A stretch of 64,000 nt of DNA from Nonomuraea montanisoli (lineage in GTDB: Bacteria; Actinomycetota; Actinomycetes; Streptosporangiales; Streptosporangiaceae), in the NCBI RefSeq assembly GCF_013363975.1, contig NZ_JABWGN010000008.1, positions 62,001 through 126,000 of the forward strand. Reading direction: 5' to 3'. The notes under the pieces are model-generated. The model searched no databases. It was not told the DNA's origin and was given only the letters and a program-made list of their open reading frames with translations. A program made the translations under genes and the position numbers. Each line of letters opens with the position of its first letter. Within the stretch, counting starts at the first letter, position 1. Of this stretch, positions 40,277 to 48,265 are shown one piece after another.

Positions 40277-41625
40277 TCGCCGGGGTCGTCGCGGCGGGTG
40301 GCGACCAGCGCGGCCAGGGCCGTGGTGATCGGCACGGCCGAGATGAGCCCCAGCGTGCCCACGACGCTGCGGATGATCTCCTGGGCGATGACCGGCGTCG
40401 TCAGCACCTCCTCCAGCGGTTGCGCGCCCACGCTGAACAGCAGCAGGAGCGGGAGCGACGCGCCCGCGTAGGCCAGGATGATCGTGTTGATGACCGAGGC
40501 GATGTGCGCGCGCCCGACCCGGCTGCCGGCCCGGTAGAGTCGCCGCCAGCCGTACGCCGGGTTGGCGGCGGCCAGTTCGGTGACCGTGACCGCCTGGGTG
40601 ACCGTCACGTCGTCCAGGACGCCGAGCGCGCCGATGATGACGCTCGCCAGCAGCAGCCCCTGCGTGTCGATCCTGGTGCTGAAGCCCAGCATGAACGAGC
40701 TGTCGTCGGTGACCCCGCTCAGCTCGGCGAACGTGATCGCCCCGTACGCGAGCAGGCCCGTCACCGTGAGGCTGGCCAGCGTGCCGAGGACGGCCATGGA
40801 CGTGGTCAGCGTGAACCCGTGGGTCAGGAACAGCACGGTCAGCATGATCGCCGCCGCGCCCACGATGGCCACCAGCATGGGCGGCTCGCCCTCCAGGATG
40901 CCCGGGATCACGAACGCCAGCAGCAGCACGAACGTGATCGCGAGCCCGGCCAGGGCCGTGAGCCCGCGCCAGCGCCCGAACGCGATCACCGCCAGCGCGA
41001 ACGCCACGGCCGACAGCCACAGGGCACCCGTCCTGTCATGATCCGAGAGCTGGTACTCCGCCTCGTCCCCGGCCGCCTCGTCCCCGGCCGCCTCCTCTCC
41101 GGCCTCTCCGGCCGTCTCGCCCCCGGCCGCCTGGTCCGCGGCGGACCCGTCCCCCTCCTCGTCCCCGCCGCCGACGCGGATGAGGACCACGTCGTCGCCC
41201 GCGGTGAAGCGCCGCGTCCCCGGCCCCCTGGGCAGGGCCAGCCGCACGTCCCGGCCCACGTCCGGTCCCTCCTCCACGCGCACGGTCGCGTGCCCGCAGG
41301 TCGCCGGGTCCGGCGGCGCCGCTCCCTCGGGGGACTCCCCGCACGGCCCGGGGTGGACGGCCACGACCGTGCCGTCGAGCTGGTCGAGGCCCGCCCCGGC
41401 CGGCGCGGCGGCCCGCCCCGACGGCCACAGCCACACGAGCAGGACGACCGTCGCCACCGCCAGCGGCACCAGCACGGCCAGCGTCGCCACCACCGCCCGC
41501 CGCGAGGCTCCGGCCTCCCTGCGCCGGCGCCCCTGCCCGTGCGCGTGCGCGTGCGCGTGCGCGTGCCCCTGCCCGTCTGCGTGCCCGTGCCCGTGCATGT
41601 GCCCGTGGCCGTGACCGGCGCCCAT
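40222..41625 (-). CDS. YibE/F-family membrane protein with His-rich N-terminus
   Basis: A 467-residue protein. The first 30 residues hold eleven His in alternation with Gly/Ala (GHGHGHMHGHGHADGQG then HAHAHAHAHG), a probable metal-binding cytoplasmic tail. One anchor helix follows (VVATLAVLVPLAVATVVLLV). A beta domain of about 110 residues comes next (VAVHPGPCGESPEG, DVRLALPRGPGTRRF), then an acidic linker with EEAAGDEA repeats. The YibE/F permease-like domain has about eight helices (VIIGALGVLDDVTVTQAV, LISAVPITTALAALVA). The biochemical role of YibE/F is unclear. ATG 41625 follows GGGGAGGGG. Its end lies 55 bases inside nadK on the opposite strand, so no terminator separates them. Confidence 0.82.
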   Translation of the reverse strand: MGAGHGHGHMHGHGHADGQGHAHAHAHAHGQGRRRREAGASRRAVVATLAVLVPLAVATVVLLVWLWPSGRAAAPAGAGLDQLDGTVVAVHPGPCGESPEGAAPPDPATCGHATVRVEEGPDVGRDVRLALPRGPGTRRFTAGDDVVLIRVGGGDEEGDGSAADQAAGGETAGEAGEEAAGDEAAGDEAEYQLSDHDRTGALWLSAVAFALAVIAFGRWRGLTALAGLAITFVLLLAFVIPGILEGEPPMLVAIVGAAAIMLTVLFLTHGFTLTTSMAVLGTLASLTVTGLLAYGAITFAELSGVTDDSSFMLGFSTRIDTQGLLLASVIIGALGVLDDVTVTQAVTVTELAAANPAYGWRRLYRAGSRVGRAHIASVINTIILAYAGASLPLLLLFSVGAQPLEEVLTTPVIAQEIIRSVVGTLGLISAVPITTALAALVATRRDDPGDQPAAVLPSTPSLRRARS

Positions 41626-41708
41626 CGCACCCCTCCCCACTGTCGCGATCAGTGACAGTAACGCACCCGCGGCCGGGTACTCGCCGCCGTCACGGGTAGG
41701 CGGACCCC

Positions 41709-42422
41709 ATGACGACCTGGGTGGGCACCTCGGGGTGGCAGTACAAGGACTGGCGCGGCGTCCTGTACCCCGAGGGCGTGCCGCAGCGGCTCTGGCTGGA
41801 GACGTACGCCGAGACCTTCGACACCGTCGAGAGCAACAACGCCTTCTACCGCCTGCCCTCACCCGAGTCGTTCGCCGGCTGGCGCGAGCGCACCCCGGAC
41901 GGGTTCGTCATGGCGGTCAAGGCGAGCAGGTATCTCACCCACATCAAGCGGCTCGCCGACCCGGAGGAGCCGGTGCAGCGGCTCATGAACGCCGCCTGCC
42001 GCCTCAAGGAGAAGCTCGGCCCGGTGCTCGTCCAGCTCCCGCCGACGTTCAGGGCCGACCCCGAGCGCCTCGACCGCTGCCTGGCCGCCTTCCCCGGCGG
42101 CGTGCGGGTCGCCGTCGAGTGCCGCCACCCGTCGTGGTGGACCGACGAGGTCCGCGCCGTGCTGGAGGCGCGGGGGGCCGCCCTGTGCTGGGCCGACCGC
42201 CTCGGCCGGCCGGTGGCGCCGTTCTGGCGCACCGCCTCGTGGGGGTACGTGCGGCTGCACGAGGGACGCGCCACGCCCAGGCCCTCGTACGGCGACACGT
42301 CGCTGCGCACCTGGGCGGGGCGGGTCCGGGACGCGGGCTGGCAGGACGCCTACGTCTACTTCAACAACGATCCGGGAGGCGCGGCGGTGCGCAACGCCAC
42401 CCGCTTTGGGAAACTTCTTTAG
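41709..42422 (+). CDS. DUF72 family protein
   Basis: A 237-residue TIM-barrel protein of the DUF72 (YecE-like) family. It begins with VGTSGWQYKDWRGVLYP and carries VESNNAFYRLPSPESFAGW, PVLVQLPPTFRAD, VECRHPSWW and YVYFNNDPGG. The last is the typical Y-x-Y-F-N-N end of the family. The barrel resembles xylose isomerases, but the activity is unknown. ATG 41709 follows a short leader. Its stop TAG is directly followed by the GTG of corA, so the two genes are co-transcribed and coupled. Confidence 0.9.
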   Translation: MTTWVGTSGWQYKDWRGVLYPEGVPQRLWLETYAETFDTVESNNAFYRLPSPESFAGWRERTPDGFVMAVKASRYLTHIKRLADPEEPVQRLMNAACRLKEKLGPVLVQLPPTFRADPERLDRCLAAFPGGVRVAVECRHPSWWTDEVRAVLEARGAALCWADRLGRPVAPFWRTASWGYVRLHEGRATPRPSYGDTSLRTWAGRVRDAGWQDAYVYFNNDPGGAAVRNATRFGKLL

Positions 42423-43397
42423 GTGCACACACGCCTGTACCGCAACGGTGTCCTCGAAAAGGAAGGCTTCCCCGTCGAGGAGGTCTCCGAGTACGTCCGC
42501 GACCCGGACAACACGGTCTGGTTCGACCTGTGCCACCCCACGCAGGACGACCTCGGCGTGCTCAGGGAGGAGCTCGGCCTGCACGAGCTGGCCGTCGAGG
42601 ACGTCGTCTCCGGGCACCAGCGCCCCAAGGTGGACAGCTACGACGGGCACCTGTTCATCACCGTCTACGGCATCCACGTCGACGACGGGCGGCTCGCCCC
42701 GGTCGAGGTGGACGTCTTCGTCACGGCCAACGCCCTGGTCACGATCCGCGAGGACGAGCGCTTCGACATCGGCCAGGTGACGCGACGCTGGGACGCCACC
42801 GACGGCACCCTCGGCGCCAACGGCGTCTCCTTCCTGCTGCACGGGCTGCTCGACTACGTGGTGGACGGCCACCTCGACTACGTCGAGGACATCGACGGGC
42901 GCATCGAGAACCTGGAGGAGCAGCTCTTCGACGAGGACCGGCCGATCGACGGCCGCGCCCTCCAGCGCGCCATCTACGAGCTGCGCCGCGACCTCACCCG
43001 CTTCCGCAAGATCGCCATGCCCATGCGGGAGGTGCTCGGCACCCTGCTGCGCCGCAACCAGGGCCTGGTCGCCGGCACCGCGATGGCCCCCTACTACGAG
43101 GACGTCTACGACCACGTGATCCGCGTCGACGAGTGGCTGGAGTCCACCCGCGACCAGCTCGCGAACCTGCGCGAGACCCGGCTGGCCCAGCAGGGCATGC
43201 GCCTCAACGAGATCATGAAGCGGCTCACCGGCTGGGCCGCCATCATCGCCGTGCCCACGCTCATCACCGGCTTCTACGGGATGAACGTCCCCTATCCGGG
43301 CTACGGGAGCGGCTGGGGGTTCTGGCTGTCGGCCGTGCTGATCGCCGGGATCTCCGTGGGGCTGTACGCCGCGTTCAAGAAGAGGGACTGGCTGTAG
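42423..43397 (+). CDS. corA: CorA-type magnesium/divalent cation channel
   Basis: A 324-residue CorA family channel. A large cytoplasmic domain of mixed sheet and long helices (about 1-265) contains FDLCHPTQDDL, ALVTIREDERF and the stalk helix RDQLANLRETRLAQQGMRLN. Two C-terminal membrane helices follow. The pore signature is FYGMNVPYPG (Gly-Met-Asn at 286-288). The tail is AAFKKRDWL, the basic end typical of CorA. It carries Mg2+, Co2+ or Ni2+ inward as a homopentamer. GTG 42423 follows the DUF72 stop without a gap. The 3' end overlaps the converging DUF1850 gene by 97 bases. Confidence 0.92.
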   Translation: MHTRLYRNGVLEKEGFPVEEVSEYVRDPDNTVWFDLCHPTQDDLGVLREELGLHELAVEDVVSGHQRPKVDSYDGHLFITVYGIHVDDGRLAPVEVDVFVTANALVTIREDERFDIGQVTRRWDATDGTLGANGVSFLLHGLLDYVVDGHLDYVEDIDGRIENLEEQLFDEDRPIDGRALQRAIYELRRDLTRFRKIAMPMREVLGTLLRRNQGLVAGTAMAPYYEDVYDHVIRVDEWLESTRDQLANLRETRLAQQGMRLNEIMKRLTGWAAIIAVPTLITGFYGMNVPYPGYGSGWGFWLSAVLIAGISVGLYAAFKKRDWL

Positions 43398-43888
43398 ACC
43401 TCGCGGAAGGGCCGCGGGCACGGGCCGCCCCGGTCGTCCAGGGCGGGCCGTACCGTCAGGGTGATCTCGCGGGCGCCCGAGGCCGGGTGGAGCGGCAGGC
43501 AGCGCCCGCCCGCGACGAGCGTCCGGCGTCCGATCGGGGTGGCGATGAGCGGCAGCTCGTCGTACGTCACGGGGACGGCCAGGCGCAGCGCCCAGCCGCC
43601 GTCCGGGGTGCGCGAGCGCGTCCCGTCGAGGGCGTAGTAGTCGATGACGCCGCCGTTGGTGGAGACGACGGCCCACATGGTGAACCGGCCGCCGCGCGCC
43701 GTGAACACCTCCGCCGACGGCGCCCGGTAGACCGAATGGACGTACGCGAGGGCGAAGACCCCGGACGGCGGCAGCACGAGCCCGGCCACGGCGGGCCGCC
43801 CGGCCCCGGCGGCCGGGGCGAGCGCGAGCACGCACGCGAGCGCCCCGGCCAGGGGCAGCCGGCCGCGGGTCAGCCGGACGCGGGTCAG
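43301..43888 (-). CDS. DUF1850 protein of the TAXI-TRAP operon, possible CTG start
   Basis: A DUF1850 protein, a small exported beta-rich family usually encoded with TAXI-TRAP transporters. Core motifs: FALAYVHSVYRAPSAEVF and AVVSTNGGVIDYYALDG, where the S-V-x-x-x-x-x-E core is the family hallmark. The first conventional start is GTG 43831, but that would begin inside the signal peptide. The codons upstream encode TRVRLTRGRLPLAGALAC, a complete signal peptide beginning at CTG 43888. This CTG overlaps the solute-binding protein stop as CTGA and has AAGGAG 5 bases upstream, so I take it as the probable start. The gene ends 97 bases inside corA on the other strand. It may assist the transporter in the envelope. 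Confidence 0.72.
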   Translation of the reverse strand: MTRVRLTRGRLPLAGALACVLALAPAAGAGRPAVAGLVLPPSGVFALAYVHSVYRAPSAEVFTARGGRFTMWAVVSTNGGVIDYYALDGTRSRTPDGGWALRLAVPVTYDELPLIATPIGRRTLVAGGRCLPLHPASGAREITLTVRPALDDRGGPCPRPFREVYSQSLFLNAAYSPTEIPAISTADSQNPQPLP

Positions 43889-44838
43889 CCCTTCTCCTTG
43901 TAGTAGCGGGCCGCGCCCGGGTGGAGCTGCACGGGGGCGGTCTGCTGCCCGAGCCGGGGATCGAGCTTGTTCGCCTCCGGGTGGACGGCCGCGAGCTGCG
44001 CCTTGCGCTCGTACAGCACGCGGGTGACGTCGTAGGCGAGCTGCTCGTTCATCGAGTCGGGCACGAGCAGCACGTTGGCCACGCCGACCGTCTTGATCGA
44101 GCCCTTCAGCTTGTAGATCGACAGGTCGACGTCGAGGCCGACGTACTCCTGGCCGTACTTGTCCCGCATGGCGGCCAGCGCGTCGGAGGTGTCGAGCATG
44201 CGCATCTCCGGGCGGCTCGTGGCGAGGTCCACGATGCCCGCCGTGGGCAGCCCGCCGACCCAGAAGAACGCGTCGATGGTGCCGTCCTTGACGGCCTGCA
44301 CCGACTCGTTGATCGACAGCTGCTGCTTGCTGACGTCGGTGTCGGGGGCGAGGCCGACGGCCTCCAGCATGCGCCGGGCCACGACCTGGGTGCCGGAGTT
44401 GGGCGGCCCGAGGGAGACGCGCCTGCCCTTGAGATCGGCCACCTTCTCCGCCTTGACGCCGGGGGCGACGACGACGTGCGCGTAGTTGTCGTAGATGCGG
44501 GCGATGGCCTTGATCGGTTGCTTCCCGGTGAAGGTGCCCGTGCCGTTGACCGCGTCGGCGGCCGTGTCGGACTGGGCGAAGCCGATGTCGGCCTTGCCGG
44601 TGGCGAGCAGCTTGATGTTCTCGACCGAGGCGGAGGTGACCGAGGCCGTCGCCTGGGTGTCGGCGATGCCGGAGCTGAGCTGCTTGGCCAGGCCGCCGCC
44701 GTACACGTAGTAGACGCCGGTCGTGCCCCCGGTGGCGATCGACAGCCGGTTGCCCCGCCCGCCGCCCGCCCCGCCGCCGCAGCCGGCCGCCGCGGCGGCC
44801 AGGACGGCGGAGGCGAGCACCGCGATGATCCGCTTCAC
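43885..44838 (-). CDS. TAXI-family TRAP transporter solute-binding lipoprotein
   Basis: A 317-residue lipoprotein. The signal peptide ends in a lipobox, with Cys20 in AAAAAGCGGG. The mature protein is a TAXI-type periplasmic-binding fold: LSIATGGTTGVYYVYGGGLA, VENIKLLATGKADIGFAQSD, LKGRRVSLGPPNSGTQVVAR and DAFFWVGGLPTAGIVDL. TAXI proteins deliver organic acids or amino acids to a fused TRAP permease driven by a cation gradient. GTG 44838 overlaps the permease stop as GTGA, and its own stop overlaps the DUF1850 start. All three genes form one coupled operon. The ligand cannot be told. Confidence 0.9.
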   Translation of the reverse strand: MKRIIAVLASAVLAAAAAGCGGGAGGGRGNRLSIATGGTTGVYYVYGGGLAKQLSSGIADTQATASVTSASVENIKLLATGKADIGFAQSDTAADAVNGTGTFTGKQPIKAIARIYDNYAHVVVAPGVKAEKVADLKGRRVSLGPPNSGTQVVARRMLEAVGLAPDTDVSKQQLSINESVQAVKDGTIDAFFWVGGLPTAGIVDLATSRPEMRMLDTSDALAAMRDKYGQEYVGLDVDLSIYKLKGSIKTVGVANVLLVPDSMNEQLAYDVTRVLYERKAQLAAVHPEANKLDPRLGQQTAPVQLHPGAARYYKEKG

Positions 44839-46907
44839 GTTCGGTGTCTCCTTTGCCTGATGAGGTGGACGGCCGCCGAGACGGCCAGCACGGCGAGGCC
44901 GGCGGCGATGGGGACGGGTTCGAGGAAGAGCAGCAGCACGGCCGCGACCGCCGCGAGCAGCCGCTCGGGTATGCCGGGCAGCCCGCCGGTCGCCATGGCC
45001 AGCGCCGCCACGGCCACGGCCGAGACCGCCGCCATGAGCAGCACGGTGCCGATCGGGCCCTGCCCGAGCAGCGCCTGGCCGTTGGGGGTGAGCACGAACG
45101 CGAACGGCACCAGGAACGCGGGCAGCGTGTAGCGCCAGGTCATCATCATGGTCTTGTACGTGTTGCCGCCCGTGATGGCCGCCGCGGCGACGGCCGACAG
45201 CGCCGTCGGCGGGCTCACCTCCGACAGCACCGCGTAGTAGAAGACGAACATGTACGCCTCGGCCGGCGAGACGCCGAGCTGCGTGAGCGCCGGCCGGATG
45301 ATGACCGCGGCGATGATGAAGCTGGCGGTCACCGGCACGGCCAGGCCCAGGAGCATGACGGCCACGCCCGCGAGCAGGGTCGTCAGGAGGAGGTTGCCCG
45401 CGGCGACGTCCACGATGATCGAGCTGAGGTTCAGGCCCAGGCCGGTCTGGGTGATGACGCCGACGATGATGCCCGCCGCCGCGCACACCGCGGTCACCGG
45501 CAGCACCTCCAGCGTGCCCTTGGCCAGCGCCTCGCCGACCCGGCGCGGCCCCATGCGGTGCGCCGGGTCGAGGAACGACAGCGCGAAGGCGATCGCGGTG
45601 GCGATGACGACGGACTGGAAGGCCGAGCGGTCCAGCGCCATCAGCACGATGATGAGGATCAGCGAGCTGAAGTGGTAGCCGAAGCGCAGCAGCAGCCGGC
45701 CGGCGCCCGGCGCGTCCACCTCGACGGCGCGCGTGCCGAAGCGGCGCGAGTCGATCTCGATGGCCAGGAAGATGCCCAGGTAGTACAGCAGGGTCGGGAT
45801 CGTGGCGTAGAGCAGCACCTCCAGGTAGCTGACCTGGAGCAGCTCGGCGATGATGAACGCCGCCGCGCCCAGCGTCGGCGGCGACAGGATGGCGCCGATG
45901 CCGCCCGCCGCGAGGATGCCGCCGGCCGGCTCCCTCGGGTAGCCGGCGCGCCGGAGCACCGGCCAGGCGACGCTGCCCAGGCTGACCGTGGTCGCCACGC
46001 CGGAGCCGGACACGGTGCCGAGCAGGAAGCCGGCCAGGGTGACCGTCCGGCCCGGGGCCGAGCGGGAGCGGCGGAAGGCGGCGAAGCTGAGGTCGATGAA
46101 GAACTTGCTGGCGCCGGAGAAGTCGAGGACCGCGCCGTAGATGGTGAAAAGGATGATGTAGCTCGCGGCCACCTGGAGGGGGACGCCGAAGAATCCCTCG
46201 GTGCCGGTGTAGAGCTGCGACACGATCTGCGAGATGTCGAATCCGCGGTGCCCGATCGGCCAGGTGATAGGCAAATACGCCCCGAAAAAGGCATAAATCA
46301 AGAAAATTATGCAGATGATGGTGAGCGCCCAGCCGACCGTGCGCCGCACGGCCTCCAGGAGCAGCACGGTCAGCACCACGCCCGCCGCCAGGTCGAGCGA
46401 CGTCAGCGCCGACCCGGAGCCCCGGTCGCGGAAGGCGTCGATGTCCAGCAGCGGGTAGACCAGCACGGCGAGGGACGCCGCGGCGAGCAGCCAGTCGGCC
46501 ACGCCGGGCCGCTCACCGCGTCCGCCGGCCTCCGCTCCGGGCTCGCCGGGCTCGCCGGCGAGCGCGGGCACCCCGGCGACGCCCGAGGCCGGGGAGGTGG
46601 CGGGATCGGGGTCCCCGGCGGCCGGGCCGGAGTCGTCCTCCGGCCGGAAGCGTCCCCTCGCCCGCCGGACCAGCGACGACCATCCCGACCGGTAGCACAG
46701 GAACACCAGCGGCAGCGCCACCGCCAGGAACGTCATCCGCTGCTCCAGCGCCTCCACCGGCCGGAACACGACGATCAGCGAGTAGACGGACAGCAGGCCG
46801 CCGACGATCCGCACGCCGAGCCAGAGGCGGCCGGTGAGCACCCGGGCGGGGCGTTCCTGCTCGTGGGCCGCCGCCAGCTCCGGCGCGCGATCGCTCAGCT
46901 CGGTCAC
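44835..46907 (-). CDS. TAXI-associated TRAP transporter fused permease (4TM/12TM)
   Basis: A 690-residue permease with about 15-17 helices. The small-subunit-like N-terminal part is split by a soluble Pro/Gly/Glu-rich loop (about 90-135) not usual in the family. The large subunit (DctM-like) follows: GTVSGSGVATTVSLGSVAWP, ILAAGGIGAILSPPTLGAAA, and later repeat LGLAVPVTASFIIAAVI and EVSPPTALSAVAAAAITGG. Fused QM permeases are typical of TAXI systems. GTG 46907 follows GGGGAGGAC. It is the first gene of the operon. Upstream lies an imperfect 16-bp palindrome (46934-46949), a plausible operator. Confidence 0.9.
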   Translation of the reverse strand: MTELSDRAPELAAAHEQERPARVLTGRLWLGVRIVGGLLSVYSLIVVFRPVEALEQRMTFLAVALPLVFLCYRSGWSSLVRRARGRFRPEDDSGPAAGDPDPATSPASGVAGVPALAGEPGEPGAEAGGRGERPGVADWLLAAASLAVLVYPLLDIDAFRDRGSGSALTSLDLAAGVVLTVLLLEAVRRTVGWALTIICIIFLIYAFFGAYLPITWPIGHRGFDISQIVSQLYTGTEGFFGVPLQVAASYIILFTIYGAVLDFSGASKFFIDLSFAAFRRSRSAPGRTVTLAGFLLGTVSGSGVATTVSLGSVAWPVLRRAGYPREPAGGILAAGGIGAILSPPTLGAAAFIIAELLQVSYLEVLLYATIPTLLYYLGIFLAIEIDSRRFGTRAVEVDAPGAGRLLLRFGYHFSSLILIIVLMALDRSAFQSVVIATAIAFALSFLDPAHRMGPRRVGEALAKGTLEVLPVTAVCAAAGIIVGVITQTGLGLNLSSIIVDVAAGNLLLTTLLAGVAVMLLGLAVPVTASFIIAAVIIRPALTQLGVSPAEAYMFVFYYAVLSEVSPPTALSAVAAAAITGGNTYKTMMMTWRYTLPAFLVPFAFVLTPNGQALLGQGPIGTVLLMAAVSAVAVAALAMATGGLPGIPERLLAAVAAVLLLFLEPVPIAAGLAVLAVSAAVHLIRQRRHRT

Positions 46908-47324
46908 AAGGTCCTCCCCGAAACGGCGTTGCGGGGAATGTACGTTCCCTTTACCGAGCGAGGGAAGAGGCCGTTACCTTTCCTTGACAAGAAAGATCAT
47001 GGGCTGCGTGAAAAAGGGTCATAAATCATCGCGCATTACCGCCCGAAAACGGCTGTCGCGGCCAACCGGAAATCCCGGAAACGCGTGATGGGCGCCGGGC
47101 CGGGGCGCACCGGGCGGGGCGGCGGCGGAGGCCGCCGGGCGATGCCGTAAAGTCGATCACCTAGCGGGCGTGACCTCCTAGGGGTGAGCCGAGCCGCCGC
47201 ATCATGGGGCCTTTGCGGTGGCCGGCACGTGACGGGCCGTCGTGTCGACGAGCCCGTGCGCATCGTGTCCCCCAGATCCGTGCACCACGTCGTGCACGAC
47301 TCCAGTCTTGTGAGGTCGCGTCGA
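46908..47324. promoter_or_regulatory. Divergent region between the TRAP operon and the VCBS protein gene
   Basis: This 417-base gap holds both promoters. On the TRAP side, a palindrome GGGAATGTACGTTCCC lies 27-42 bases upstream of the GTG. The stretch 46940-47060 is low in G+C. On the VCBS side, the leader of about 170 bases includes a palindrome GTGCAC-N6-GTGCAC (47281-47299) ahead of the start codon. No reading frame here has convincing features. Confidence 0.4.
46934..46949. promoter_or_regulatory. Candidate operator upstream of the TRAP operon
   Basis: GGGAATGTACGTTCCC matches its reverse complement at 14 of 16 positions and lies 27 bases ahead of the permease start, where a repressor could block initiation. 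No regulator gene is adjacent. Confidence 0.4.
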
Positions 47325-48218
47325 ATGACGACTTCGTTCACCCATGCACTGAGGCGGGCGTTCACCCGGACCCTCGCCCTGTCGGCGGCCGCCCTGCTGG
47401 CCGTGTGCGGCTCGGCCCCGGCCCCTGCCGCCGCCTCAGCGGACGCCCGGCAGGGCGTCCTGGCGGCCGGCCGCGCGCCCATGCTGCCGCTGTTCGTCCG
47501 CCGGAGCTCCGACGGGCACCTGCTCGCCTACGAACCCAAGGCCGGCGGCGGCCTCGAAGCGGCCGTGGACCTCGGGGGCGGCTTCGCGGCGGCGACCGCG
47601 CTCCTGCGCGCCACCACCTCGGAGGGCGGCGCGCGCAACGACCTGTTCCTGCGGCTGGGCGGCGAGCTCTGGTACACCGCCGAGCGCGGCGCCTCGACCA
47701 TGCCCGTCGCCTCCGCCATGGACGTCCACAACCTGATCATGACCCCGGGCGACATGGGCAGCAGCGCCGCCGCCGACATCATCGCGCGGGACACGGCGGG
47801 CGCCCTGTGGCTCTACCCGGGACGCGCCGACGGCGGCCTGGCGGCCCGTGTCCAGGCCGGCACGGCCGGCTGGAACGGCATGAACGCCCTGGCCGGCTAC
47901 GGCGACTACACCGGCGACGGCAAGAACGACCTGCTGGCCAGGACCACGGCCGGAGCCCTGTACATCTATCCCGGCACGGGCGCCGTCACCGCCGGCCAGG
48001 TCCTGGGCGCCCGCGTCAGCGCGGGCACCGGCTGGGAGACCTACACCGCCCTGGTCTCCACCGGCGACAACGACGGTGACGGCAGGGCCGACCTGATCGC
48101 CCGCGACCCGGCCGGCGCGCTGTGGCTGTTCAAGGGCACCGGCGTCGCCTCGGCCCCGTTCGCGGCCAGGGAGAAGATCGGCAACGCCGGCTGGAACGCC
48201 TTCAACGCCTTCTTCTGA
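47325..48218 (+). CDS. Secreted VCBS/FG-GAP repeat protein
   Basis: A 297-residue exported protein. Signal peptide to about residue 40 (ending APAPAAASA), then a beta-propeller-like chain of FG-GAP/VCBS repeats. The clearest are GDYTGDGKNDLLARTTAGAL and GDNDGDGRADLIARDPAGAL, with Ca2+-binding D-x-D-x-D-G-x-x-D loops, each followed by a WLFKGTG- or YIYPGTG-like strand. Such propellers bind surfaces or partner proteins outside the cell. ATG 47325 is chosen as the start of the signal peptide; the ribosome binding site (TGTGAGG) is weak. It lies 47 bases before the large toxin gene on the same strand and could be co-transcribed. Confidence 0.78.
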   Translation: MTTSFTHALRRAFTRTLALSAAALLAVCGSAPAPAAASADARQGVLAAGRAPMLPLFVRRSSDGHLLAYEPKAGGGLEAAVDLGGGFAAATALLRATTSEGGARNDLFLRLGGELWYTAERGASTMPVASAMDVHNLIMTPGDMGSSAAADIIARDTAGALWLYPGRADGGLAARVQAGTAGWNGMNALAGYGDYTGDGKNDLLARTTAGALYIYPGTGAVTAGQVLGARVSAGTGWETYTALVSTGDNDGDGRADLIARDPAGALWLFKGTGVASAPFAAREKIGNAGWNAFNAFF

Positions 48219-48265
48219 GCGCCCCCGAACGCTCTGTCCCCCCTACCCACGGCTGAAAGCTGACC

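Noticed and set aside
41540..41612. Alternating GTGCGC tract as a regulatory or Z-DNA element
   Set aside because: It is explained by codons for the His/Gly/Ala-rich N-terminus of the YibE/F protein.
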